Positions 51,394 through 59,812 of a stretch of DNA of 64,000 bases are shown here, piece by piece. Numbering within the stretch: position 1 is the first letter of the stretch; every line of letters begins with the position of its first letter. Source of the stretch: Kribbella caucasensis (GTDB lineage Bacteria; Actinomycetota; Actinomycetes; Propionibacteriales; Kribbellaceae); assembly GCF_004361855.1 (NCBI RefSeq), contig NZ_SNWQ01000017.1, positions 62,001-126,000 on the forward strand, in the 5' to 3' direction. Under the pieces are notes generated by a model. That model was not told where the DNA came from and ran no database searches. It saw only the letters and a program-made list of their open reading frames with translations. The position numbers were made by a program, and so were the translations under genes.

Positions 51394-52158
51394 ATGCGTG
51401 CTCCGAAGTCGCTCGCCTTTGCCGCCGCCGCGGGCCTGCTGGTCGTGGGCTGCTCGAACGAAGAGCCGTCGGGCTCGCCCGCGCCGTCGACCAGCACCAG
51501 TACGCCGAGCGCGACGCCGACACCAACTCCGACACCCTCGGCGACACCGTCCACGCCGAAGCCGGCCGGACCGCAGACGCGGACCGCGGCCGAGCTGAAG
51601 AAGGCACTGATGGCGTTGGCGGATCTACCGCCGGGGTTTTCGATCGAGTCGGATCAGGCGGCGGAAGGCGGGGACATCACGGCGTCGTCGAAAAACGCGG
51701 CCTGCGCCAAACTCGTTGCCCTCACCAACGCCGACACCCCGCCCGGTTCGAAGGCATCGGCCATCGAGTCGTACTCCGGCGGTCAGGAGGGCCCGTTCAT
51801 CGACGAGCAGATCGACGCGATGGGTACCCCGCAGGCCGTCGCTGCGTTGCAGAACTCCTTCCGCTCCGCGATCCGTAGCTGCAAGACCCTCACCCTCCGC
51901 GTCCCCAACGAGGGCAGTTCCACGGTCCAGGTACGAGAGGTCTCCCCACCCCAAGCCGGCACCACCCCGGTCGCCGTCCGCTTCACCGCCACCAGCGGCC
52001 CCCTCGAAGGCCTCGAACTGACGATGGTCACCACCGGCGTAGCCGATGTGGTCATCGCCCTCACCGTCATGGGCTTCCCCGAAGACGTAGCCGGCGCTAC
52101 CGAAACCGCCGTAACCAAAGCCAAGAAGACCCTCAAAACCACCAACTCCGGCACCTGA
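51394..52158 (+). CDS. Secreted lipoprotein with PTPTPS-type linker
   Basis: 254 residues from ATG 51394. Signal peptide with lipobox 'AGLLVVGCSNEE', then about 45 residues of Ser/Thr/Pro repeats that would cross the cell wall, then a domain with 'AELKKALMALADLPPGFSIE', 'AQEGPFIDEQIDAMG'-like sequence and 'FTATSGPLEGLELTMVTTG'. It resembles sensor-like lipoproteins of mycobacteria and streptomycetes (LppX/PknH-sensor style), though the family is uncertain. It converges on the channel gene 3 bases away. Confidence 0.7.
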   Translation: MRAPKSLAFAAAAGLLVVGCSNEEPSGSPAPSTSTSTPSATPTPTPTPSATPSTPKPAGPQTRTAAELKKALMALADLPPGFSIESDQAAEGGDITASSKNAACAKLVALTNADTPPGSKASAIESYSGGQEGPFIDEQIDAMGTPQAVAALQNSFRSAIRSCKTLTLRVPNEGSSTVQVREVSPPQAGTTPVAVRFTATSGPLEGLELTMVTTGVADVVIALTVMGFPEDVAGATETAVTKAKKTLKTTNSGT

Positions 52159-52161
52159 TGA

Positions 52162-52899
52162 TCAGTGCTCCGGTGGGGGTTCGCGGAGTACCGCCAACTG
52201 CTTCTGCAAAGCCGTGATCTGAGCACTCAACGCCAGTAGGTCGGCTCGTGTGGCGGCTTGGCTCTTGTCTTCTACCTCGGCGACCCGTTGCACCAGCCAG
52301 GAGGCGAGCGACGCGGTGATGACGCCGAGCAGGGCGATTCCGCCCAGCATGAGTCCGATCGCGACGACCCGTCCGGTGCCGGTTGTCGGGAAGCGGTCGC
52401 CATAGCCGACGGTCGTGACAGTGGTGAACGCCCACCAGACAGCATCACCGAAGGTCTTGATCGTTGCGTTCGGCGCGTAACGCTCGGCGTCGAGAACTGC
52501 CAAGGCGGAAACGAAGATCAGCAGCACCGACGAGCCGGCGACGTAGACGGCGACGCGTCCGCGGAGGGTGGCACCGGCGTACCGGTTGACGACGTTGAGC
52601 AAGGTCAGCAGCCGGAGCATTCGCAGCGGGCGGAGAAGCGGGAGGACGAGCACCGCCAAGTCCAACAGGTTGCTGCCGATGAACTGCGGGCGTGACGGGG
52701 CGAGCGCGAGGCGTACCAGATAATCGACCGCGAATGCAGCCCAGGCGATCCAAGTGATGACACGGCACCAGGTGCTGGCGCTGTCGCTCAGGTCGGGCAC
52801 CAGGATCGGTGTTGCGTAGCCGACGAGGAACAGGATGGCGAGGGCGGCCAAGGGCCACTCGGCAGTGCGTTCCCAGCGGGTCAGGTGTGCGGTGGTCAT
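52162..52899 (-). CDS. Voltage-gated-type potassium channel protein
   Basis: 245 residues from ATG 52899. Six membrane segments; an S4-like segment 'LPLLRPLRMLRLLTLLNVVN' has regularly spaced Arg; the pore loop has the selectivity filter in 'WWAFTTVTTVGYGDRFPTTG' (TVGYGD). The cytoplasmic C-terminus is a coiled coil ('ADLLALSAQITALQKQLAVL') likely to hold the tetramer together. It conducts K+ across the membrane. Single gene. Confidence 0.92.
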   Translation of the reverse strand: MTTAHLTRWERTAEWPLAALAILFLVGYATPILVPDLSDSASTWCRVITWIAWAAFAVDYLVRLALAPSRPQFIGSNLLDLAVLVLPLLRPLRMLRLLTLLNVVNRYAGATLRGRVAVYVAGSSVLLIFVSALAVLDAERYAPNATIKTFGDAVWWAFTTVTTVGYGDRFPTTGTGRVVAIGLMLGGIALLGVITASLASWLVQRVAEVEDKSQAATRADLLALSAQITALQKQLAVLREPPPEH

Positions 52900-52937
52900 G
52901 GGTCAGGGTTGCCCGGCCCAACCCGACCGTCCAGGGG

Positions 52938-54197
52938 TCAGGGGCGGGGGCCTAGGGGGTCTTCGTTGGGTGGGGTGGGGGTGCGGCGGGTGGTGTTGGT
53001 GAGGGAGCGTTCGGGGAGCCAGAGGATGAAGGTGCTGCCTACGCCCAGTTCGGAGTGCAGGGTGACGGTGCCGCCGTGGGATTCGACGATCTGGCGGACG
53101 ATGGCCAGGCCCAGGCCGGCGCGGCGTTGGCCGGTGGACTGGACGGTGGCGGGGGACTGGCGGGCGCCGGAGCGGAAGAAGCGGTCGAACACGCGGTCGG
53201 CGTCGTCTTCGGCGATGCCGGGGCCCTCGTCGCGGACGGCGATCCAGGCCCAGCCGTTGCGGCTGCCGACGGCGAGGACGAGTTCGCTGCCGCCGCGGGC
53301 CAGCCGGACGGCGTTCGAGAGCAGGTTGTCCACGGCCCGGCGCAAGGCCGAGGCGTCGCCCGCGGCGGTCGGGCCGGGGGAGAGCCGGCGGACCAGGTGG
53401 AGCTCGCGGTCGGCGGCGAGCAGGGCGTACTCCTCCGCGGCCTCGCCGGCGATCGAGGCGAGATCCACGTCGGCGTCGACGAAGGCGGGCGACGAACGCC
53501 GGGCCGAGGCCAGCAGGTCCTCCACCAGGCGGGTCATCCGCTGGATCGCACGGGCGACGATCGCGGTCGCTTGAGCCCGGTCCTCGGACGGCGTGTCGTC
53601 GTGGGCCAGTACGGCGTCCACGTTGGCCTGGATCACCGCCAAGGGGTTGCGCAGTTCGTGGGACGCGTCGTCCACCAGCTGCCGTTGCGCGACGAAGGCC
53701 GACTCGAGTCGCTCGAGCATGTCGTCGACGGTGTCCGCGAGATTCCGCAGCTCGTCGCGCGGACCCTCCAACGCGATGCGCCGGGACAGATCGGTCGCGG
53801 TGATCTCCTGCGCGGTCGCCGTGATCCGCCGTACCGGCCGCAACGCGCGACCCGACAACCACCAGCCCGTACCGAGGCTGACGATGAACAGCGCGCCCAT
53901 CCCCGCGGCCGAGTAGTTCCGCAACGTCTGCAGGGTCTGGTGGTTCACCGCCGACTCGATACTGGAGATCTCGGCGGCCTGGATCACCACGTTCGGCTTG
54001 ACCTTCAGCTCGCCGTCGGCGCCGCGGTACACCTTGTTCACCGTGATCGGGTCGAGCGGTTTCGCGTCCAGCAGGGCCGACAGCGCGAAGTACACGCCGC
54101 CCAGAAGCAATGCGGACAACGCGATCAGTACGGCGGAGTACGTCAGCGTCAAGCGGAACCGGATGGTCTGCGTCCAGGACGGCAGTCGCGTGGTCAT
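52938..54197 (-). CDS. Two-component sensor histidine kinase
   Basis: 419 residues from ATG 54197, overlapping the regulator's stop as ATGA. Two membrane segments (about 15-40 and 98-115) flank a small extracellular sensor; HAMP (about 115-168); the H-box 'VDDASHELRNPLAVIQANVD' with the phosphorylated His; N-box 'LRRAVDNLLSNAVRLARGG'; G1 'VRDEGPGIAEDDADRVFDRF'; G2 'RAGLGLAIVRQIVESHGG'. It phosphorylates the response regulator encoded just upstream. The pair diverges from a small secreted protein and the MoxR operon, which are likely targets. Confidence 0.92.
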   Translation of the reverse strand: MTTRLPSWTQTIRFRLTLTYSAVLIALSALLLGGVYFALSALLDAKPLDPITVNKVYRGADGELKVKPNVVIQAAEISSIESAVNHQTLQTLRNYSAAGMGALFIVSLGTGWWLSGRALRPVRRITATAQEITATDLSRRIALEGPRDELRNLADTVDDMLERLESAFVAQRQLVDDASHELRNPLAVIQANVDAVLAHDDTPSEDRAQATAIVARAIQRMTRLVEDLLASARRSSPAFVDADVDLASIAGEAAEEYALLAADRELHLVRRLSPGPTAAGDASALRRAVDNLLSNAVRLARGGSELVLAVGSRNGWAWIAVRDEGPGIAEDDADRVFDRFFRSGARQSPATVQSTGQRRAGLGLAIVRQIVESHGGTVTLHSELGVGSTFILWLPERSLTNTTRRTPTPPNEDPLGPRP

Positions 54198-54886
54198 GTT
54201 TCACCTCTGAGCCGGTAGCCCCGGCCGATCACGGTCTCCAGCACGGGTTCCTCGCCGTCCGTCGTGAGCTTGCGCCGCAGCGTACCGACGGTGACGCGCA
54301 CGCTCTGGGTGAAGGGGTCGGCGTTCTCGTCCCAGACGTGTTCGAGCAGTTCCTCGGCCGACACGACGTGCCCCGGCCGCGACATCAGATACCGCAGTAC
54401 GCCGAACTCCTTCAACGTCAACGGCAACTCCCGGCCGGCCCGGGTGGCGAGGTGACGCGAGCTGTCCAGCACGAGGTCGCCGACGTGCAACTGGGTGCTG
54501 CCGTTCGTCACGTCCCGGCGGAGCAGCGCGCGGATCCGGGCCAGCAGCTCGACCAGCGCGAACGGCTTGGTCAGGTAGTCGTCGGCGCCCTCGTCGAGCC
54601 CGCGAACCCGGTCGGCCAGCGAGGCGCGCGCGGTCAGCATCAGCACCCGCAACTCGCGCCCGGATGCGACCTCGATCTCACCCCGGCGGACGGCGCGGCA
54701 CAGATCCAGGCCGCTGGTGTCCGGCAGCGTGATGTCCAGGATGGCCAGGTCGTACGCCGTGGTCGCGAGCTTCTCGACCGCCTCGGCACCTGTCAACGCG
54801 GTGTCGACCGCATAGCCGGCCCGGCCGAGTCCCGAGCGCAGAGCGCTGACCAGGCCTTCTTCGTCCTCAACCACCAGTAGTCGCAC
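54194..54886 (-). CDS. Two-component response regulator (OmpR/PhoB family)
   Basis: 230 residues from GTG 54886. Receiver domain 'RLLVVEDEEGLVSALRSGLG' with the phospho-Asp in 'YDLAILDITLPDTSG' and the Lys of 'DDYLTKPFALVELLARI'; then a winged helix 'LTLKEFGVLRYLMSRPGHVV' to 'VTVGTLRRKLTTDGEEPVLE' and 'GRGYRLRG'. A longer open frame upstream is not protein-like. It is first in the two-gene operon with its kinase. Confidence 0.93.
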   Translation of the reverse strand: MRLLVVEDEEGLVSALRSGLGRAGYAVDTALTGAEAVEKLATTAYDLAILDITLPDTSGLDLCRAVRRGEIEVASGRELRVLMLTARASLADRVRGLDEGADDYLTKPFALVELLARIRALLRRDVTNGSTQLHVGDLVLDSSRHLATRAGRELPLTLKEFGVLRYLMSRPGHVVSAEELLEHVWDENADPFTQSVRVTVGTLRRKLTTDGEEPVLETVIGRGYRLRGET

Positions 54887-55016
54887 ATCCCAAAGGTAAC
54901 CGTGCTGCCAGCGGACCCCGGGGTGCTCTTTCGGTGGACTTTCGCCGCACTTTCCGGTCGTTTTCGGGCCGACCTGATGAATTGGTGGCCAACATCCCGA
55001 TTCGAAGGAGCAAGGC

Positions 55017-55328
55017 ATGAACCTCCCCGGCAAGCGCATCCTGCTCGGTACCGCGGTCGCCACGGCCGCGCTGGGCATCGGCGGTATCGCCTATGCGGCC
55101 GGCGACGAACCGGCGCCCGAGCAGGGCTACGTGACCATCGAGGAAGGCGCCACCACCCCGTCCCCGGGCACCCAGGGCGACGGCCAGAACAGCCGGCGAA
55201 GCGCCGAGGACTGCCCGGAGAAGAACGGCGGCGGCGAGGGACAGGGCCAGGCCCAGCCTGAGCAGACCCAGCCGTCGCAGCCCGAGCAGACCCAGCCCGA
55301 GCAGGCCGACCCGCAGAGCAACGCATGA
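55017..55328 (+). CDS. Small secreted protein with PEQTQP repeats
   Basis: 103 residues from ATG 55017, with AAGGAG at good spacing. Signal peptide 'MNLPGKRILLGTAVATAALG' ... AYA. The mature part has 'EDCPEKNGG', a motif I recall from small streptomycete exported proteins next to two-component genes, and a C-terminal Gln/Pro/Glu repeat (PEQTQP). It is read away from the response regulator and its TGA overlaps the moxR ATG as ATGA, an unusual coupling of an exported peptide with a cytoplasmic chaperone ATPase. Confidence 0.7.
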   Translation: MNLPGKRILLGTAVATAALGIGGIAYAAGDEPAPEQGYVTIEEGATTPSPGTQGDGQNSRRSAEDCPEKNGGGEGQGQAQPEQTQPSQPEQTQPEQADPQSNA

Positions 55329-56356
55329 CCGCAGTACTCGAGCGCGCCCTGTTCGAGGTGAAGCGGGTCGTCGTCGGCCAGGACCAACTGGTGGAGCGGA
55401 TGCTGGTGGGCCTGCTGGCCCGCGGCCACTGCCTGCTGGAAGGTGTTCCGGGCGTCGCCAAGACGCTGGCCGTGCGGACCCTGGCCGAGGTGATCGGCGG
55501 CCGGTTCACCCGGTTGCAGTTCACCCCCGACCTGGTCCCCGGCGACATCGTCGGCACCCGGATCTGGCGGCCGTCGGCCGAGGGCTTCGACACCGAACTC
55601 GGCCCGATCTTCGCCAACCTCGTGCTGGCCGACGAGATCAACCGGGCCCCGGCCAAGGTGCAGTCGGCCTTGCTCGAGGCGATGGCCGAACACCAGGTCA
55701 GCATCGGCGGCCACAGCTACCCGCTGCCGGAGCCGTTCCTGGTGCTGGCGACGCAGAACCCGATCGAGTCCGAGGGCGTCTACGCGTTGCCCGAGGCGCA
55801 ACGGGACCGGTTCCTGCTGAAGATCACGGTCGACTACCCCACCCCGATGGAGGAGCTCACCATCCTGCAGCGGATGAGTGCGCACCGGCCGCACGCGAAC
55901 GCGGTCCTGACGCCCGCGATGGTGAGCGAGTTGCAGGAGGCGACCGAGGACGTCTTCGTGCACAACGCGGTTGCGGAGTACGTCGTCCGGCTGGTCCACG
56001 CGACCAGGGCGCCGCAGCAGTACGGGATCAACGACCTTGGCGGCGTACTGGAGTTCGGCGTGAGCCCGCGGGCCACGCTGGGTCTGGTCGCGGCGGGCCG
56101 GGCCCTGGCGTTGCTGCGCGGCCGGGACTACGTGTTGCCGGCCGACGTGTACGACGTGGCGCACGACGTGATGGCGCATCGGATGGTCCTCACGTTCGAC
56201 GCCCTCGCGGACGGGGTCGACCCGCGTGCGGTGGTGTCGAGGGTGCTGAGCGCCGTCGAGCAGCCGCACGTCGTACCGGCTGACGACACGCCTCCTGGCA
56301 TCAACACGGCAGGCGGGTTCGACCCGACCGGCGGCGTACAGGGGTCGGCGGCATGA
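55325..56356 (+). CDS. MoxR-type AAA+ ATPase
   Basis: 343 residues from ATG 55325 (ATGA overlap). Walker A 'LLEGVPGVAKTLAVRTLAEV', Walker B 'ANLVLADEINRAPAKVQSAL', sensor 1 'FLVLATQNPIESEGVYALPE' and arginine-finger region 'EAQRDRFLLKITVDYP' are complete. MoxR ATPases act as chaperones that work with VWA proteins to mature or insert partner proteins. First of the MoxR-DUF58-VWA set, all with ATGA overlaps. Confidence 0.93.
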   Translation: MTAVLERALFEVKRVVVGQDQLVERMLVGLLARGHCLLEGVPGVAKTLAVRTLAEVIGGRFTRLQFTPDLVPGDIVGTRIWRPSAEGFDTELGPIFANLVLADEINRAPAKVQSALLEAMAEHQVSIGGHSYPLPEPFLVLATQNPIESEGVYALPEAQRDRFLLKITVDYPTPMEELTILQRMSAHRPHANAVLTPAMVSELQEATEDVFVHNAVAEYVVRLVHATRAPQQYGINDLGGVLEFGVSPRATLGLVAAGRALALLRGRDYVLPADVYDVAHDVMAHRMVLTFDALADGVDPRAVVSRVLSAVEQPHVVPADDTPPGINTAGGFDPTGGVQGSAA

Positions 56357-57345
56357 CCAGTCCGGACGTGCAGGGCGGTACGCCGGGTCAGCTGGTCGGT
56401 CCGGACCTGCTGGCTGGGCGGGAGCGGGCTTTGCGGTCGCTGGAGTTGTCGGTCAAGCGGAAACTGGAAGGGTTCCTGCACGGCGACATCACCGGGCTGC
56501 GGAGCGGTCCCGGCAGCGAGCCGAACGAGGCCAGGCCGTACCAGGCGGGACAGGACGACGTCCGCCGGATGGACTGGAACGTGACCGCCCGCTCGCTCGA
56601 ACCGCACGTCCGGGCGCCGCTGGCCGAGCGGGAGCTGGAGACCTGGGCCCTGGTGGACGCGTCCGCCAGCATGGACTTCGGCACCGCGCTCAGCGAGAAA
56701 CGCGATCTGGCGGTCGCCGTGGTCGGCGCCGTCGGCCTGCTCGCCGACGGCCCGGGCAACCGCCTCGGCGTCCGGGTTGCCCTGGGCGACGAGCTCCGCA
56801 GGATCCCCGACGTCGGCGGCGCGGCCGCCCGGCGCCGGACGCTACGGACCCTGCTCTCGTTGCCCAGGGCAACACCTGGCGAGTATCCGGCGACCGACCT
56901 CGGCCGGGCGATCACCCGGCTGAACAGAGAACACCCGAGGCCCGGACTCCGAGTGGTCGTCTCCGACTTCCACGGCGCCAGCGGCGGAATATCCGGCTGG
57001 GCCCGTCCACTGCGGCGGCTCGCCGCTCGGCATGAGGTGCTCGCGGTCGAGATCCTCGACCCGCGGGAGCTCGAACTGCCCGAGGTCGGCCTGCTCACCC
57101 TGGTCGATCCGGAGACGGGCCGCCGCCGCGAAGTACAGACCAGCAAGAAACGGCTGCGCGAGCGGTACGCCGCCGCGATGGCCGAGCAACGTGCCAACAC
57201 CGCACAGGCGATCCGGGCTTCCGGTGCTGCCCATCTGGTGCTGCGCACAGACACCGATTGGGTTCGCGACGTGGCCGCGTTCACGACCGCCCGCCGCCGG
57301 GCAGCGGCCCGCCGAAACCCCCGAGGGAGGACCGGTATCCGATGA
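56353..57345 (+). CDS. DUF58 protein of the MoxR operon
   Basis: 330 residues from ATG 56353, in ATGA overlap. The DUF58 signature 'ARPYQAGQDDVRRMDWNVTA' lies near residue 60, followed by a VWA-like fold with 'ETWALVDASASMDFGTALSE' (DxSxS, metal-ion-dependent adhesion site). No membrane segments, so it is cytoplasmic. It is the usual bridge between MoxR and the membrane-bound VWA protein encoded next. Confidence 0.9.
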   Translation: MTSPDVQGGTPGQLVGPDLLAGRERALRSLELSVKRKLEGFLHGDITGLRSGPGSEPNEARPYQAGQDDVRRMDWNVTARSLEPHVRAPLAERELETWALVDASASMDFGTALSEKRDLAVAVVGAVGLLADGPGNRLGVRVALGDELRRIPDVGGAAARRRTLRTLLSLPRATPGEYPATDLGRAITRLNREHPRPGLRVVVSDFHGASGGISGWARPLRRLAARHEVLAVEILDPRELELPEVGLLTLVDPETGRRREVQTSKKRLRERYAAAMAEQRANTAQAIRASGAAHLVLRTDTDWVRDVAAFTTARRRAAARRNPRGRTGIR

Positions 57346-58289
57346 GATTCGAGCAACCACTGTGGCTCTGGCTGCTGCTGGTGGCCGCGGCGCTGGTCGT
57401 CGCCTACGTCGTCGCGCAGCGCCGGCGGAGCAAGTACGCGGTACGGTTCGCGACCCTGCCGATGCTGGAGAAGGTCGCACCGAGCCGGCCCGGCTGGCGG
57501 CGGCACGCGCCGGCGTTCGCGTTCCTGGCCGCGATCGTTGTGCTGACCATCGCGATCGCCCGCCCGGTCGCCGACGTCCAGGTGCCACGGGAGCGGGCCA
57601 CCGTCGTGGTGGCGATGGACGTCTCCAACTCGATGGCCGCCACCGATGTGGAGCCGAACCGGTTGGAGGTGGCGAAACAGGCCGCGACCGAGTTCGTCAA
57701 CAACCTGCCGGAGCAGTTCAACGTCGGCCTGGTCTCGTTCGCCCGTACGGCGAACGTGGTGACGCCGCCGAGCACGAACCACCAGGCGACCGTCGACGCG
57801 ATCGGGGGGCTGACGATGAACGACAGCACCGCGATCGGGGACGCCGTACTGACCAGCCTGCAAGCGGTCCGGTCACTGGACGCGCAGGCCGCGGAGGACC
57901 CGCCGCCGGCCCGGATCGTGTTGCTGTCCGACGGAACGAACACCTCGGGCCGCTCGATCGACGAAGGCGCCGAGGCGGCGTCGCAGGCCGGCGTACCGGT
58001 CTCGACCATCGCCTACGGAACCGCGGAGGGCACGATCAACCTCGAAGGCCGGACGATCCCGGTCCCCGCCGACACCGAGGCCCTGCGTGGGCTCGCCCAG
58101 GACACCGCCGGTTCCTTCTACGCCGCCGAGAGCGACGAGGAACTGCGCGACGTCTACTCCGACCTCCAGTCGTCGATCGGCTGGACCACCGAGGAACGCG
58201 AGATCACCAACCTGGTCGCCGGAATCGCCCTGGCCGCCGCGCTGCTGGCCGGCCTGGCATCCCTGTTGTGGTTCTCGCGGTTGCCATGA
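57342..58289 (+). CDS. Membrane-anchored VWA-domain protein (BatA-like)
   Basis: 315 residues from ATG 57342, in ATGA overlap. Membrane segments at about 7-25 and 58-76, the VWA domain with MIDAS 'TVVVAMDVSNSMAATDVEPN' (about 85-280), and a C-terminal segment 'LVAGIALAAALLAGLASLLW'. The BatA/BatB group senses or stabilises envelope partners with MoxR. The stop overlaps a 10-codon mini-ORF leading to the protease gene. Confidence 0.92.
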   Translation: MRFEQPLWLWLLLVAAALVVAYVVAQRRRSKYAVRFATLPMLEKVAPSRPGWRRHAPAFAFLAAIVVLTIAIARPVADVQVPRERATVVVAMDVSNSMAATDVEPNRLEVAKQAATEFVNNLPEQFNVGLVSFARTANVVTPPSTNHQATVDAIGGLTMNDSTAIGDAVLTSLQAVRSLDAQAAEDPPPARIVLLSDGTNTSGRSIDEGAEAASQAGVPVSTIAYGTAEGTINLEGRTIPVPADTEALRGLAQDTAGSFYAAESDEELRDVYSDLQSSIGWTTEEREITNLVAGIALAAALLAGLASLLWFSRLP

Positions 58290-58318
58290 GCAACTTCCTG
58301 AACAGGTTGGAGTTCTAG
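58286..58318 (+). other. 10-codon coupling mini-ORF between VWA and protease genes
   Basis: ATG 58286 overlaps the VWA stop (ATGA); the peptide MSNFLNRLEF ends at TAG 58316-58318, whose G is the first base of the protease GTG. It carries AGGTTGGAG, the ribosome-binding site of the protease gene, within its own codons. It may keep ribosomes moving from one gene into the next. Confidence 0.35.
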
Positions 58319-59295
58319 TGAGTCCTCATCTTGGTCATCCGTTCCGCGGACCGGACTACACCCCCGGTCCACCGCCAGTCGCACCCGAACCACCCGCGGC
58401 GCCGACTGGCTTCCCGTTCCCCGTCACCCCGGCCTCCGCCAGACCTTTGCCCCCCTTCCCGTCGGAACCCCCCTCTCTGGCCGCGGCACCTCAGGCCGGG
58501 GTGACGGACCGACCCGTGGCAGCTCCGGTACGCCGCCGTACCGGGCGCACGCTGGCCGCCGGGATCGCGTGGGCGATCCTGGCGGGTGGTCTCGCCGGCG
58601 CGGTGACAGGTGGTTGGGGCGATGACACGCCGTCGGTCGCGACTGCGGAACTGCCGCAGGCGTCGGCTCCGTCCGCACCGGGCTCGGGTGGTTCGTCGAT
58701 CGCTTCGGCGGCCGCGAGCGTGCTGCCCGGTGTGGTGTCGGTGCGAGCCGGTCGGGCGACCGGTTCGGGGTTCGCGATCGACCAGCAGGGCCACGTGGTC
58801 ACGAACGCCCACGTGGTGGAAGGAGCGAGCAATGTGACGCTGGTGCTGTCCAACGGACGGTCACTGGACGCCGAGATCATCGGCGTCGACTCGGACAACG
58901 ACCTGGCCGTCCTGCAGGTCGCCGCGGACGCGAGCAACTCGGGCCTGCGGGCGCTCACGCTCGGCAAGTCGTCGGAACTCCGGGTCGGTGATCCGGTGCT
59001 GGCCGTCGGTTCACCACTCGGCCTGGAGGGCACGGTGACGGCGGGCATCGTCAGCGCGGTCGACCGGCAGGCCCGGTTCGGCGACAGCGGCAGCCGGCAG
59101 ACCGCGATCCAGACCGACGCGGCCATCAACCCCGGCAACTCGGGCGGCCCGTTGGTCAACGCATCCGGTCAGGTGGTCGGCGTCAACACCGCCATCGCCA
59201 CCCTCGGCTCCTCCAGCCGCTCCGGCAACATCGGCATCGGCTTCGCCATCCCCGTAGACCGAATGACCACCATCGTCCAAAACCTCATTGACTAG
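58318..59295 (+). CDS. Membrane-anchored trypsin-like serine protease (HtrA/DegP type, no PDZ)
   Basis: 325 residues from GTG 58318, with AGGTTGGAG at 6 bases. A Pro-rich cytoplasmic region of about 75 residues precedes one membrane segment ('LAAGIAWAILAGGLAGAVTG'), then the protease domain. Catalytic triad: His in 'VTNAHVVEGASN', Asp in 'DNDLAVLQV', Ser in 'DAAINPGNSGGPLVNASGQV'. The chain ends at 'PVDRMTTIVQNLID' without a PDZ domain. It is probably an envelope quality-control protease; its place behind MoxR-DUF58-VWA suggests a joint role in the envelope. Confidence 0.88.
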   Translation: MSPHLGHPFRGPDYTPGPPPVAPEPPAAPTGFPFPVTPASARPLPPFPSEPPSLAAAPQAGVTDRPVAAPVRRRTGRTLAAGIAWAILAGGLAGAVTGGWGDDTPSVATAELPQASAPSAPGSGGSSIASAAASVLPGVVSVRAGRATGSGFAIDQQGHVVTNAHVVEGASNVTLVLSNGRSLDAEIIGVDSDNDLAVLQVAADASNSGLRALTLGKSSELRVGDPVLAVGSPLGLEGTVTAGIVSAVDRQARFGDSGSRQTAIQTDAAINPGNSGGPLVNASGQVVGVNTAIATLGSSSRSGNIGIGFAIPVDRMTTIVQNLID

Positions 59296-59305
59296 CCCCA
59301 ACAAC

Positions 59306-59342
59306 GTCCCGCTGCGTGCCCCTCACCTGCACGCAGCGGGAC
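59306..59342. terminator. Perfect 14-bp bidirectional hairpin
   Basis: GTCCCGCTGCGTGC (59306-59319) and GCACGCAGCGGGAC (59329-59342) pair perfectly around 9 bases. It lies between converging genes ending at 59295 and 59347 and can serve both. Confidence 0.8.
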
Positions 59343-59346
59343 CCAG

Positions 59347-59718
59347 TCATGCCAGTGGACCGGAGACGGGGTTCGGGGGAAGTGGCTCGTCGGTGTGGTG
59401 GTGGAGCCAGTCGTCTAGGTCTTGGGCGGCTTCCAAGGGGTCTTGGAGTAGGTGGGTGCGCCACCAGTCGGTGGTGGTTGGGCCTTCGGGGAGATCGAGG
59501 TGGGCGCCGGTGAGGCGGGTGAAGACGACTACCGCTTCGAGGTACCGCGCGGTCGCCTCGAGTAGGTCGGTGGCGATGTCAAGGGCCCAGGCCGGGGTGC
59601 CGTCGGCGTGGAGTTCGGTCGGGGCGATGGGTACGGCGCGGCGGGCGGTTTCGGCGAGCTGGCAGGCCTCGTACGACAGGGCTACCCGGGCGCGCGCCGC
59701 GGGGCTGTAGTCCGGCAT
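59347..59718 (-). CDS. Hypothetical protein
   Basis: 123 residues from ATG 59718, with GGAGGTGACC directly before it, a near-perfect ribosome-binding site; the longer frame to 59781 is rejected. Helical and soluble: 'ARARVALSYEACQLAETARR', 'WALDIATDLLEATARYLEAV', 'DWWRTHLLQDPLEAAQDLDD', with an acidic His-rich end. I recognise no family. It diverges from the LysR gene. Confidence 0.6.
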   Translation of the reverse strand: MPDYSPAARARVALSYEACQLAETARRAVPIAPTELHADGTPAWALDIATDLLEATARYLEAVVVFTRLTGAHLDLPEGPTTTDWWRTHLLQDPLEAAQDLDDWLHHHTDEPLPPNPVSGPLA

Positions 59719-59812
59719 GGTCACCTCCGAGTACGAGGATCCGGCCGGGACGACCTCGTGCACAATGCGGAATTCGTGCACCGTGGGTAAGGCTCAGACG
59801 TAGGCTGGTGGG

